The translations under genes were made by a program, and so were the position numbers. The notes below the pieces were generated by a model. That model did not search any database. It was not told where the DNA came from and saw only the letters and a program-made list of their open reading frames with translations. From Ancrocorticia sp047602305 (GTDB taxonomy: Bacteria > Actinomycetota > Actinomycetes > Actinomycetales > Actinomycetaceae), in contig JASGHO010000001.1 of the NCBI GenBank assembly GCA_047602305.1, positions 2,356,001 through 2,420,000 on the forward strand: a DNA stretch of 64,000 bases, given 5' to 3'. Numbering within the stretch: the first letter of the stretch is position 1; every line of letters starts with the position of its first letter. Below, piece after piece: positions 16,479 through 24,446 of this stretch.

Positions 16479-16880
16479 TCACGGGCCTTGTGCCGCCCCC
16501 GGGATTTTTCGACGACGACGTCCGCAGCGGTCACGTTCGTCACGGCTCGCGTTCTGATCGTTGCCGCCGTGGACATCATCCTCACCACGGCTATCTTCCG
16601 CGCGGTAGAGCGCGAGAAGTTCGTCATGGTCGAGTGGTGGTGTTGGCCAAGAACCCTTTGCAGGGACTCGATCCACTCCACCTTTACTCCACGGGTTGCA
16701 GCGCAAGATCCGCCACACACTCAGAAGTGTACCTTTGATGACCCCGTGGGTTCCTAGGGCTTCCATCGCATATTGGGAGCAGCTCGGGCTGTATCGGCAG
16801 CTGCGGGGGAGCCCCGGCGAAATATTGCGCTGGTACCAGCCGATTGCTGCCGTGAGGAGGCTAGTGACGGGGTTCTTCAT
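16479..16880 (-). CDS. yidD: Membrane protein insertion efficiency factor YidD
   Basis: 133 residues. The first 80 are the YidD core: IGWYQRNISPGLPRSCRY, SPSCSQYAMEALGTHG, RILRCNPWSKGGVDRVP, including the conserved cysteines. It then carries an unusual tail of about 45 residues rich in Asp, Asn and Arg, absent from most family members. YidD is a small membrane-associated helper of YidC-dependent insertion. The ATG overlaps the rnpA stop by 4 bp, so the two are translationally coupled in the rpmH-rnpA-yidD-yidC operon. Confidence 0.93.
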   Translation of the reverse strand: MKNPVTSLLTAAIGWYQRNISPGLPRSCRYSPSCSQYAMEALGTHGVIKGTLLSVWRILRCNPWSKGGVDRVPAKGSWPTPPLDHDELLALYRAEDSRGEDDVHGGNDQNASRDERDRCGRRRRKIPGAAQGP

Positions 16881-17395
16881 TGGTCCGCCGCGCCTTCGCT
16901 GGCGGTTGCTTCGCTGGCAGTGGCTTTACTCGCAGTTGCCCCGCTGCCAGTTGCTTCGCCAGCCACACCTTCGCTGTCAGTAGCTTTGTCGCCAGCGGAG
17001 ATGGCTTCGCCCTGGCTCTCGGCCCGCTGGGCATCTCGCCGGGCGATTTTGCGTTGTGCCTTGGCGAGGGCCACGTCGAGATCCTTGGCGAGCTGCGCGG
17101 AGGTAGCTCCCTTTGCGGGCGGCAAGGCGCGCACGGCCACCAGTGCGCCGCCCGGGAACTGTTCGAGGCGTTCACGCACGAGGTGGCGCAGTTGGCGGTA
17201 GACCCTGTGCCGAACCACAGAGTTTCCCACACTCTTGGGCACGACGAAGCCGACCTTCACGGGGTGAAGGTCGGCTTGTGGTTCCGCAGGCGTCGTCTCA
17301 ATTGAGACGAGGACTCGGTTCGCTCCGCCACGCGCCCCTTTGAAGGCGGTGGCAAAGTCCGCCGATCTCCTCATACGGTGGTCGGCAGGAAGCAA
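16877..17395 (-). CDS. rnpA: Ribonuclease P protein component
   Basis: 172 residues. Residues 1-110 are RnpA: LPADHRMRRSADFATAFK, VKVGFVVPKSVGNSVVRHR and the basic helix VYRQLRHLVRERL that contacts the RNA subunit. The usual RNR motif (NRVKRRLR) reads RHRVYRQLR here. The remaining 60 residues are a low-complexity tail with repeated ATASE units, encoded by an imperfect DNA repeat at about 16885-16985. The protein helps RNase P RNA mature tRNA 5' ends. It follows rpmH by 3 bp and overlaps yidD. Confidence 0.95.
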   Translation of the reverse strand: MLPADHRMRRSADFATAFKGARGGANRVLVSIETTPAEPQADLHPVKVGFVVPKSVGNSVVRHRVYRQLRHLVRERLEQFPGGALVAVRALPPAKGATSAQLAKDLDVALAKAQRKIARRDAQRAESQGEAISAGDKATDSEGVAGEATGSGATASKATASEATASEGAADQ

Positions 17396-17398
17396 GGC

Positions 17399-17536
17399 TC
17401 AGGCGGAGATCTTCTCGCGGCCCTTGCGGCGACGGTTGGCCAGAATGGCGCGGCCGGCGCGGGTGCTCATGCGCTTGCGGAAGCCGTGCACCTTGGCGCG
17501 ACGGCGATTATTCGGCTGGAAAGTCCGCTTGACCAC
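17399..17536 (-). CDS. rpmH: 50S ribosomal protein L34
   Basis: 45 residues beginning V-K-R-T-F-Q-P-N-N-R-R-R and containing KVHGFRKRMSTRAGRAIL and NRRRKGREKISA, a near-textbook L34. The start is GTG with GGGAG 7-8 bp upstream. It is the first gene of the leftward origin operon, and the space to dnaA holds its promoter. Confidence 0.97.
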   Translation of the reverse strand: MVKRTFQPNNRRRAKVHGFRKRMSTRAGRAILANRRRKGREKISA

Positions 17537-17958
17537 GGTTGTACTCCCACGTTAGATCGGTGAGCGAGCAATGCTCGCATCTTGGCAATGCGTACGCCAG
17601 AGCGCACACGTGACTACGTGACTTTACGCAATATTCCGTGGTGGGGTCAATGAGAGTGGGCCTTCTGGTGACACGTCTCTCACCCCAAACCGGTGCCGAG
17701 TAGATCACGTGGCAGGCGACATCACCTTATCCACAATTGGGCCACGTTTCCCGCCACTTCCCGATTCCCCAGGATGTTGCGGCAATTCCCCGTATTCAGC
17801 GCGAGTAATGACATCTATGTAATTTCCACAGCTGTGGATATGGGTGTGGATAACACTTGTGCATAACTCGCTTTTCTCACCTAAGATGGCCTAGTCATGG
17901 AAGGAAATCGAAAGCACGTGGGCCATCATCACCGGAATGCTTTCATCAAGGAGACGGT
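17537..17958. promoter_or_regulatory. rpmH-dnaA intergenic region with DnaA boxes
   Basis: 422 bp between divergent rpmH and dnaA. DnaA boxes are TTATCCACA at 17727-17735 (perfect), TGTGGATAT at 17833-17841, TGTGGATAA at 17845-17853 (perfect, reverse) and TGTGCATAA at 17858-17866. These form the left part of a bipartite oriC and probably autoregulate dnaA. AAGGAG at 17948-17953 is the dnaA ribosome binding site. Confidence 0.85.
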
Positions 17959-19635
17959 ATGAGCGACGGCAATCCAGCCAAGAACGCGTGGGCTGCGGCC
18001 ATCGAACTGCTGCGCGAAGAGAACGCTCTCTCCAATTCGCAGATCGCTTTCGTCACCATGGCTCAACCGCTGGCTTCCGTCGACGACGTCTTCATGATCG
18101 CTGTCGGTTCCCCCTTCGTGAAAGACAAGATCGAGGATCACGTCGCGGAACTAATGACCGACCGTCTCTCAGCCATTCTGGGCCGCAACGTCCGCCTCAT
18201 GATTTCGGTTGACCCCTCCATCAACGAGATGCCCACGGTCCCGCCCGTCGAGCCGGAACTGATTGCGCAGTCTTCCCCGGAACAAACGTATGCCCCAACA
18301 TCGGGACACGCGGCAACGAATCCACTGACGTCGTCGTCGTTCGAAACAGTTCCCGGCGAGTACGGGGCACCTGAGGCGTCGCGTTTCGACCGGCGACCCT
18401 CTGACCAGTCCTTTCCTGCGGCCGCCCGCCCGGATTCGGGCCTGCACGTGGTGGACAGCAACTATGCCGAGCGTACGTTCCGCGACGATCGGTCCTACCG
18501 TGATCGCCGGGAGCAGTCCTTCCGCGAACACCGCCAGCCCACGTCGCGTTCCTACGGCAACTCCTACCTCAACGCCGATTCGTCGATGACGGCGGAGGCG
18601 CGGCTCAACCCGCGCTACACCTTCGATAACTTCGTCATCGGTGATTCGAATCGTTTCGCGACGGCGACGTCGCTCGCCGTGGCCGAATCGCCCGGTACCA
18701 CCTACAACCCGCTGTTCCTCTACTCGGACTCGGGCATGGGCAAGACCCATCTCATGCACGCGATCGGCAACTACGCACTCAGCCTGTATTCGCACAGCAA
18801 AATCCGCTACGTCAGCTCCGAAGAATTCACCAACGCCTTCATCAATTCACTGCGCGATGGCCGTCAGCCGGAGTTCAAGGACCAGTTCCGTTCCGTGGAC
18901 ATCCTCCTCATCGATGACATCCAGTTCATCGGCGGCAAAGAGGACACCATGGTGGAGTTCTTCCACACCTTCAACGCGCTGACGAATGCCAACAAGCAGA
19001 TCGTCATCACCTCGGATGTGCCGCCGAACCGCCTCAACGGCTTCGAAGAGCGCATGCTGTCGCGCTTCAATTCGGGCGTCACGGCCAGCATTGACCGGCC
19101 GAACCTGGAAACCCGTATCGCCATTCTCGAGAAGAAGGCCAGCACGGATGGCATCCAGGTGCCGCGCGAGGTGCACGAGTACATCGCCTCGAATATGACG
19201 ACGAACATCCGCGAGATGGAGGGCGCGCTGCGCCGCGTCACCGCCTTCGCCGACTTCAACAAGCAGCCCGCGGATCTCACCCTGGCCGAGATCGTCCTCA
19301 AGGACTTCATCTCCAACCCCGACACCATCGAAATCACCGCGAGCCTCATCATGGGGCAGACTGCGAGCTACTTCAACGTGTCGATTGACGACTTGAAGTC
19401 GGCGGATCGTTCACGTTCCCTCGTTACCCCGCGTCAGATCGCCATGTATCTGTGCCGCGAAATGACGTCGCTCTCGCTTCCCAAGATCGGCGACATCTTC
19501 GGCGGGCGCGACCACACCACGGTGATGCACGCCTACAAGAAGATCGACAAGCAGATGGCCGAGAAGCAGACCACCTACAACCAGGTGTCCGAGCTGACAA
19601 GCCGCATCAAGCAGGCGGGCACGCAGCACTCGTAG
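17959..19635 (+). CDS. dnaA: Chromosomal replication initiator DnaA
   Basis: 558 residues from the ATG at 17959, chosen for its AAGGAG at 17948-17953; an in-frame start at 17857 has no such support. Domain I is residues 1-85, domain II a polar linker to about 215, domain III the AAA+ core with Walker B DILLIDDIQFIGGKE, and domain IV the DNA-binding region with SLSLPKIGDIFGGRDHTTVM. The Walker A motif is SDSGMGKT at 256-263, where most DnaA proteins have GGSGLGKT, so the first P-loop glycine is serine. It binds the DnaA boxes on both sides of its gene and opens oriC. Confidence 0.97.
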   Translation: MSDGNPAKNAWAAAIELLREENALSNSQIAFVTMAQPLASVDDVFMIAVGSPFVKDKIEDHVAELMTDRLSAILGRNVRLMISVDPSINEMPTVPPVEPELIAQSSPEQTYAPTSGHAATNPLTSSSFETVPGEYGAPEASRFDRRPSDQSFPAAARPDSGLHVVDSNYAERTFRDDRSYRDRREQSFREHRQPTSRSYGNSYLNADSSMTAEARLNPRYTFDNFVIGDSNRFATATSLAVAESPGTTYNPLFLYSDSGMGKTHLMHAIGNYALSLYSHSKIRYVSSEEFTNAFINSLRDGRQPEFKDQFRSVDILLIDDIQFIGGKEDTMVEFFHTFNALTNANKQIVITSDVPPNRLNGFEERMLSRFNSGVTASIDRPNLETRIAILEKKASTDGIQVPREVHEYIASNMTTNIREMEGALRRVTAFADFNKQPADLTLAEIVLKDFISNPDTIEITASLIMGQTASYFNVSIDDLKSADRSRSLVTPRQIAMYLCREMTSLSLPKIGDIFGGRDHTTVMHAYKKIDKQMAEKQTTYNQVSELTSRIKQAGTQHS

Positions 19636-20490
19636 GCGGCGGTCTCGTGAGCACAGGCTCCCGTCATCCCGTCATCCCGCCATCCCGCCAAAGGGTTGAG
19701 CTTTTTGGAAAGGATTGAGGCCGGAGACCGCGCTATCGGGCTCAACCCTTTCCATTTCCCTCAATTCTTTGGAAGTTGCGCGGGCGCACCCACATCTCCA
19801 GACGTTGCGGGGCGCATCCGCACGATCTTCCAAGGAATTAACACGGAGCATGTGCGCTGCGGTGCGCGCGGTTCTTCTTAGCCTCGGCCGTGACACGTCG
19901 GGGCTATTTCTTTACTATTCCCATGCTTTTAGAGTGCACGCCTTCTCTTTTGTGTGAGTGGACGCGCGAATCGAGCACCTCGAGGTGCCCCAAGATACTC
20001 CGGGAGTGCCAGGACGCCGTCGTCCACAGGGCCTGTGTACATCCTGTGGGGGAACGGGTACATTCTGCGGATAGATCGTCTCGAGTAGTGGACACTCCAA
20101 GTCGCGAAATGTCCCATCCACAGGTGGGTCATTTCATCCACAGGTTCGGCCTCAGCTTGTCCACACTACAATAGGGCTACTTTTGTTTGAGGTGGCGCCA
20201 ATTCGAACAACTATCCACAGGCTCCACAACCCCTATTACTACTACTAAACTTATTTACCCCGAGAACAACACGCGATCGCCGACTGCTTCGCGAGGGTTG
20301 CCGAAAACGCTCACGGAACTTCCTCCAGTTCTCCGGGGCGGTCGATTTGAGGGGTTCGGTCCCGGTTGGGAAGCGGTCGGGGCGAAAATGTCGAAAATTT
20401 CTCCTCGTGTTTGTCCAGCTCGACATCCTCGCGGGCCAACATCTCGCGTAGAGTAGGGGAAGTTATGTATGTAGAGAAGAAGGATGAGCT
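19636..20490. other. oriC: Origin of replication, dnaA-dnaN intergenic part
   Basis: 855 bp without a gene. DnaA boxes: TCGTCCACA 20020-20028, TGCGGATAG 20066-20074 (weak), CCATCCACA 20114-20122, TCATCCACA 20134-20142, TTGTCCACA 20157-20165 (consensus) and CTATCCACA 20211-20219. After the last box come a GC-rich spacer and TTACTACTACTA at 20236-20247. Read 3' to 5' on the lower strand this gives AAT-GAT-GAT-GAT, a DnaA-trio on which DnaA assembles to open the duplex. The adjoining AAACTTATTTACC is AT-rich and is the likely unwinding site. The first 300 bp (19636-19950) show no boxes. Confidence 0.9.
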
Positions 20491-21624
20491 GTGAAGCTTC
20501 GCATTGAGCACGACGTCTTCGCCGATGCCGTATCTTGGGTTGCTCGGACGATCCCCACCCGCCCCTCACTGCCGGTGCTGGCTGGAATCCGTATCGAGGC
20601 CGCAACCGATGGCACAGTCTCGCTGGGGTCCTACGATCCGGATATTTCTTCTCACGCGGTGATTGAGGGTGCCGTCGACGAGCCGGGAATCATCCTCGTT
20701 CACGGGCGCCTCCTCTCGGACTTCGCACGAGCACTCCCCAACAAGCCGATCGACCTCGAGGTGCGCGGCACCAAGTTGGAGATCGTCTGCGGCTCGTCCC
20801 ACATCTCCATGCAGTCCATGCCGCTCGAGGATTACCCCGAGCTGCCCACCCTTCCCTCGGTGAGTGGCACCGTGGACGGCGCCGTGTGGCAGGAAGCCGT
20901 GGCCCAGGTGGTGTCCTCGGCATCGAATGACGACACGTTGCCGCTGCTGGTTTCCGTCTGCATCGAGATCAACGGCAGCCAGGTCTCGCTCATGGCCACC
21001 GACCGCTACCGCCTCGCAGTTCGTGACCTCACCTGGGAGCCGTCGGAGGAGAACTACTCCGCCCGCATCCTGGTGCGTGCCGCGCGCCTCTCCGATATCG
21101 CCAAGTCGCTCGGATCCGTGGGCAAGGTGGAAGTCTCCATCGACACCTCCGGCCGCGCCGGTATGGTCAGCTTCGCCGCGGCCGGCCGCCGCTCCGTTGC
21201 TCGTTTGATCGACGGCGAATACCCGCCCGTGCGCAACCTCTTCCCCTCCGACACCAACGGGTACGCCATTGTGCGCCGCCAGGAGCTGCTCGACGCGATC
21301 AAGCGTGCGCGCCTCGTCGTCGAAAAGAATTCCGCTGTGCGACTCTCCTTCACCGAGGGCCAGGTAGTCCTCGAGGCCGGTCAGGGCGACAACGCGCAGA
21401 CCAGCGAAGCGCTCGAAGCCGCCCTCGTGGGCGAGGACATCGCCATGGCCTTCAACCCCTCCTTCCTGCAGGAAGGCATGGGCGCCATCAACGAAGCCTA
21501 CGTGCGACTCTCATTCGTGCACCCCACCAAGCCCGCGGTGCTTACAGCTCAGGCCGAGCTCGAGGGCGAAGATCGTGAAGACTTCCGCCTACTGCTCATG
21601 CCGATCCGCGTCTACGGAGGCTAG
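20491..21624 (+). CDS. dnaN: DNA polymerase III sliding clamp (beta subunit)
   Basis: 377 residues, normal length, three-domain clamp: MKLRIEHDVFADAVSWVART at the start, ATDRYRLAVRDLTW in the middle and the C-terminal ending LLMPIRVYGG, close to the classical LMPMR. It encircles DNA and tethers polymerase III. The start is GTG. It follows oriC directly and precedes recF by 156 bp, the usual order. Confidence 0.97.
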   Translation: MKLRIEHDVFADAVSWVARTIPTRPSLPVLAGIRIEAATDGTVSLGSYDPDISSHAVIEGAVDEPGIILVHGRLLSDFARALPNKPIDLEVRGTKLEIVCGSSHISMQSMPLEDYPELPTLPSVSGTVDGAVWQEAVAQVVSSASNDDTLPLLVSVCIEINGSQVSLMATDRYRLAVRDLTWEPSEENYSARILVRAARLSDIAKSLGSVGKVEVSIDTSGRAGMVSFAAAGRRSVARLIDGEYPPVRNLFPSDTNGYAIVRRQELLDAIKRARLVVEKNSAVRLSFTEGQVVLEAGQGDNAQTSEALEAALVGEDIAMAFNPSFLQEGMGAINEAYVRLSFVHPTKPAVLTAQAELEGEDREDFRLLLMPIRVYGG

Positions 21625-21780
21625 TTCGTATCGGTTGGGAGTTGGGGGTTTTGGCGGAGGCGCGCTGTTTCGAGTTCGGGACGCGTGGCTCTTCCGGGAC
21701 TTTCCGGATGCGTGCGGTGGTTTCTGAAAACGGTTGGTCGGGACGTCGTCGTCGGAAAAAGGAAACGAAGGGAGACGTAG

Positions 21781-23355
21781 GTGTATCTCACTGACCTGGC
21801 TCTCTCCGATTTCCGGTCCTATCGCCAGATGATCATCAAGGTGGGCCGGGGCGTCACCACGTTCGTGGGCGAGAACGGCCAGGGCAAGACGAATATCGTC
21901 GAGGGGATCGCGTATCTGGCCACGCTTTCGTCGCATCGGGTGTCCTCGGATCATGCGCTGGTGCGCCAGGGCGCGCAGGCCGGTGTGGTGCAGGCGCGGG
22001 TGATGCACGGGGAGCATCCGTCCACCGTTGAGGTGGAGATTTTTGCGGGGCGCGCCAATCGCGCGCGGCTCAACCGCGGCCAAGTGCGGCCCGCGGAACT
22101 GCTCGGCCAAGTACGTACCGTGGTGTTCGCGCCCGAAGACCTGGAGCTGGTGCGCGGCGAACCCGGCGTGCGGCGCCAATTCCTCGACGACATCATGGTG
22201 CAGCTGCGCCCGCGTCTGGCCGGGGTGAAAGCCGAATACGAGAAAGTGCTGCGCCAACGCGCCGCGCTGCTCAAGGCGTGCGGGGCGCAACGGCGCCGCG
22301 GAATACAGGTGGACGAGGGCGCGCTCGATGTGTGGGACATGCAGCTGGCCCGCCTCGGCGCACAAATCACCGCCGCCCGCTCGCACATCGTGGCCGGGCT
22401 GCGCCCGCACGTGGCCGAGTACTACCGCGCCGTGTCCGGAGGGCGCGGCGTGGCGAGGGTGGACTATCTCGATGCCGCGAGCCGGGGCGTTTTCCGGTTG
22501 CCGCCCCCCGAGCAGTTCTTGGATGAGCGCGGGGTTGTGGGCGCCGGTTTCGTGGGTGGAGAGTCGGGCGCTGGTGGAATTGCTGGTGTTCCTGGGCATT
22601 CGGGTACTGGTACTGCCGGTGGTACCGGAGAGCTGGGTACTGCTGGTGGCGCTGGGCGTGTTGATTCTGAATCTGTTGATGGCGCGGCGGTTGTCGACGC
22701 CGCGGCTTCAGAGCTGCCCGCTGTGACCACCCGGGGCGAGGAAGCGCGCCAACTGGTCGCCGACCACGAGGCGGAGCTGGCCGACGTCGACCTCACCGAA
22801 ATTCGCCTGCTCACCGCCCTCGCCGAAAAACGCGACCAAGAAATCGCGCGCGGCGTCAACCTTGTGGGCCCGCACCGCGACGAAGTGGTGCTCTCGCTCG
22901 GCACGCTCCCCGCCAAGGGCTACGCCTCGCACGGCGAATCGTGGAGCTACGCGCTGGCGCTGCGCCTGGGCGCCTGGAAGCTACTGCGCGAGGATGTCTC
23001 CGGAGAATGGGCCGAGGACGGCGAACCGATCCTCATTCTCGACGACGTCTTCGCCGAACTCGACGCGCGCCGCCGCGAACGCCTCGCCGAGATCGTCTCC
23101 GAGGCCCAGCAGGTGTTCGTCACCGCGGCCGTCGGCGACGACCTGCCCGAGAAGTTGGCCGGGGCGCGATTCTGGGTGCACGACGGCGTCGTCGAGCGGG
23201 TCGGGGAGCTGGGTGCCGGTGTGGGGGAGCTGGCCGGACCGGCAGTGGTTGGTGACGGACGAACTGCGGTTGGTGAGAAATCGGGTGCCGGTGCGGGCGA
23301 CGACGTAAACCCTGAGGTCAGCGACGTGAATTCACGCGGTGAGGACGATGGCTGA
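21781..23355 (+). CDS. recF: DNA replication and repair protein RecF with low-complexity insertions
   Basis: 524 residues, against about 360-410 for most RecF proteins. The ATPase head is intact: Walker A GENGQGKTNIVEGIAYLATL, signature region ALALRLGAWKLL and Walker B PILILDDVFAELDARRRERL. The extra length is a Gly/Ala/Thr-rich insertion at about residues 253-318, placed before the TRGEEARQLVADHE helix, and a similar Gly/Val/Ala-rich C-terminal tail of about 45 residues. RecF loads RecA with RecOR at gaps. The start is GTG after AGGGAGAC. The insertion uses more T-ending codons than its surroundings. Confidence 0.93.
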   Translation: MYLTDLALSDFRSYRQMIIKVGRGVTTFVGENGQGKTNIVEGIAYLATLSSHRVSSDHALVRQGAQAGVVQARVMHGEHPSTVEVEIFAGRANRARLNRGQVRPAELLGQVRTVVFAPEDLELVRGEPGVRRQFLDDIMVQLRPRLAGVKAEYEKVLRQRAALLKACGAQRRRGIQVDEGALDVWDMQLARLGAQITAARSHIVAGLRPHVAEYYRAVSGGRGVARVDYLDAASRGVFRLPPPEQFLDERGVVGAGFVGGESGAGGIAGVPGHSGTGTAGGTGELGTAGGAGRVDSESVDGAAVVDAAASELPAVTTRGEEARQLVADHEAELADVDLTEIRLLTALAEKRDQEIARGVNLVGPHRDEVVLSLGTLPAKGYASHGESWSYALALRLGAWKLLREDVSGEWAEDGEPILILDDVFAELDARRRERLAEIVSEAQQVFVTAAVGDDLPEKLAGARFWVHDGVVERVGELGAGVGELAGPAVVGDGRTAVGEKSGAGAGDDVNPEVSDVNSRGEDDG

Positions 23356-23968
23356 CTCGCGTTCCGACGGTAAGGTCGCGGAGGCCAAGCGGAAATCGGC
23401 AGAGCGGCACGGCGATATTCTCGCGCTCACCGCGCTGGATCGGGTGCGCGAGGCGGCCTTCAATCGCGGCGAAACCCGCACCCGGAGGCCCAGTGCGGCC
23501 CAGGCGGTACGTGAACTCGAGGACGCGGCCGAGAATCGGGCGCTCGGGGACGAGGTCTACTCGCCGGGTCCCGGCTGGGGGGATGTCGGCTCCGGCCCGC
23601 GGCCCTCGCGGCGCGACCCCAAACCCATCGCCATGCTGCTCAAGCGCGCCGTCCAGGACAAGGGGTGGACCCAGCGCCTGGAGATCGCCTCGGTGGCGGC
23701 GCAGTGGCCCAAGATTGTGGGGCCGAATGTGGCGAAAAACTGCGTGGTGGAGGAGTTCACCGAGGAGGGTGTGCTGACGGTGCGGGCGTCGTCGTCGTCC
23801 TGGGAGACGCAGATCAAAGCGCTGCTGGCGGCGCTGGACGCGCGCATTGCCGAGGAAATTGGCGAGGGCGTGGTTAAGCAGATCATCGTCAAGGGGCCGG
23901 AGAAGCCGTCCTGGCGGCATGGGCGGTACTCGGTGCCGGGCCGCGGCCCGCGCGATACCTACGGGTGA
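23348..23968 (+). CDS. DUF721 protein (DciA-like)
   Basis: About 206 residues from the ATG at 23348, overlapping the recF stop by 8 bp. The DUF721 core is in the second half: VQDKGWTQRLEIASVAAQW, IVGPNVAKNC, LTVRASSSSWETQIKALL. DUF721 proteins of the DciA type load or assist the replicative helicase DnaB in bacteria lacking DnaC/DnaI, and they stand next to recF-gyrB in actinobacteria. The N-terminal 90 residues are charged and poorly conserved. A GTG at 23339 is an alternative start. Confidence 0.88.
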   Translation: MADSRSDGKVAEAKRKSAERHGDILALTALDRVREAAFNRGETRTRRPSAAQAVRELEDAAENRALGDEVYSPGPGWGDVGSGPRPSRRDPKPIAMLLKRAVQDKGWTQRLEIASVAAQWPKIVGPNVAKNCVVEEFTEEGVLTVRASSSSWETQIKALLAALDARIAEEIGEGVVKQIIVKGPEKPSWRHGRYSVPGRGPRDTYG

Positions 23969-24002
23969 CCGCGGCGAGCTCCAACCCGGGCTATGCCACT
24001 CG

Positions 24003-24071
24003 GAGAGGTCACGCTCGGAGGGAGAGGCAACGTCTGGCGCTCGTGACCTCTCCACCAAAACGTGACCTCTC
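24003..24071. terminator. Inverted repeat GAGAGGTCACG / CGTGACCTCTC
   Basis: GAGAGGTCACG at 24003-24013 is complementary to CGTGACCTCTC at 24042-24052 and again at 24061-24071, so two alternative 11-bp hairpins can form. It lies 35 bp past the DUF721 stop and probably ends the dnaN-recF-DUF721 transcript. Confidence 0.6.
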
Positions 24072-24093
24072 TGGAAACGGTCGGTGGTTCTTG

Positions 24094-24173
24094 AAGGAGT
24101 GACATTTTCGGAAACACGTAACGCATTTTCCATGGGAAAAACTGTCGCGCCTTGCGGAAAACGCCACTCCTTT
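24094..24173. repeat. 80-bp palindromic dispersed repeat, copy 1
   Basis: Begins AAGGAGTGACATTTTC and ends AACGCCACTCCTTT; the ends form an imperfect terminal inverted repeat and the centre has TTTTCCATGGGAAAA. A second copy at 45919-45998 is the same length with 72 of 80 bases identical. Both lie just beyond the end of a gene. It resembles a REP/MITE-like non-autonomous element. The rest of 23969-24446 holds the hairpins above and the gyrB leader, with AAGGAG at about 24432. Confidence 0.85.
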
Positions 24174-24446
24174 GGATGGCGCCCGGCGCGGATTGACGAC
24201 GACGTCAGGCCCGGAACCGAAGACGGCGCGCGGCCCGGACCTGAAGGTGCGACGCTCCCAGGCCTCGTCGTCGTCGAAAATGTGGCGCGATACTGCGGAT
24301 CGCGACTCCAAACCACTCGGAAAAGCGCGCAATTTACGCTAGAATGGGACGTGCCCTATTTTGTGTGGGGACCTACCAGAACGAGGTTGCGTGAGCCAGA
24401 AGGCGAATTTCGCATCTTGTGATTCACCGTTAAGGAGTAGCCGAGC

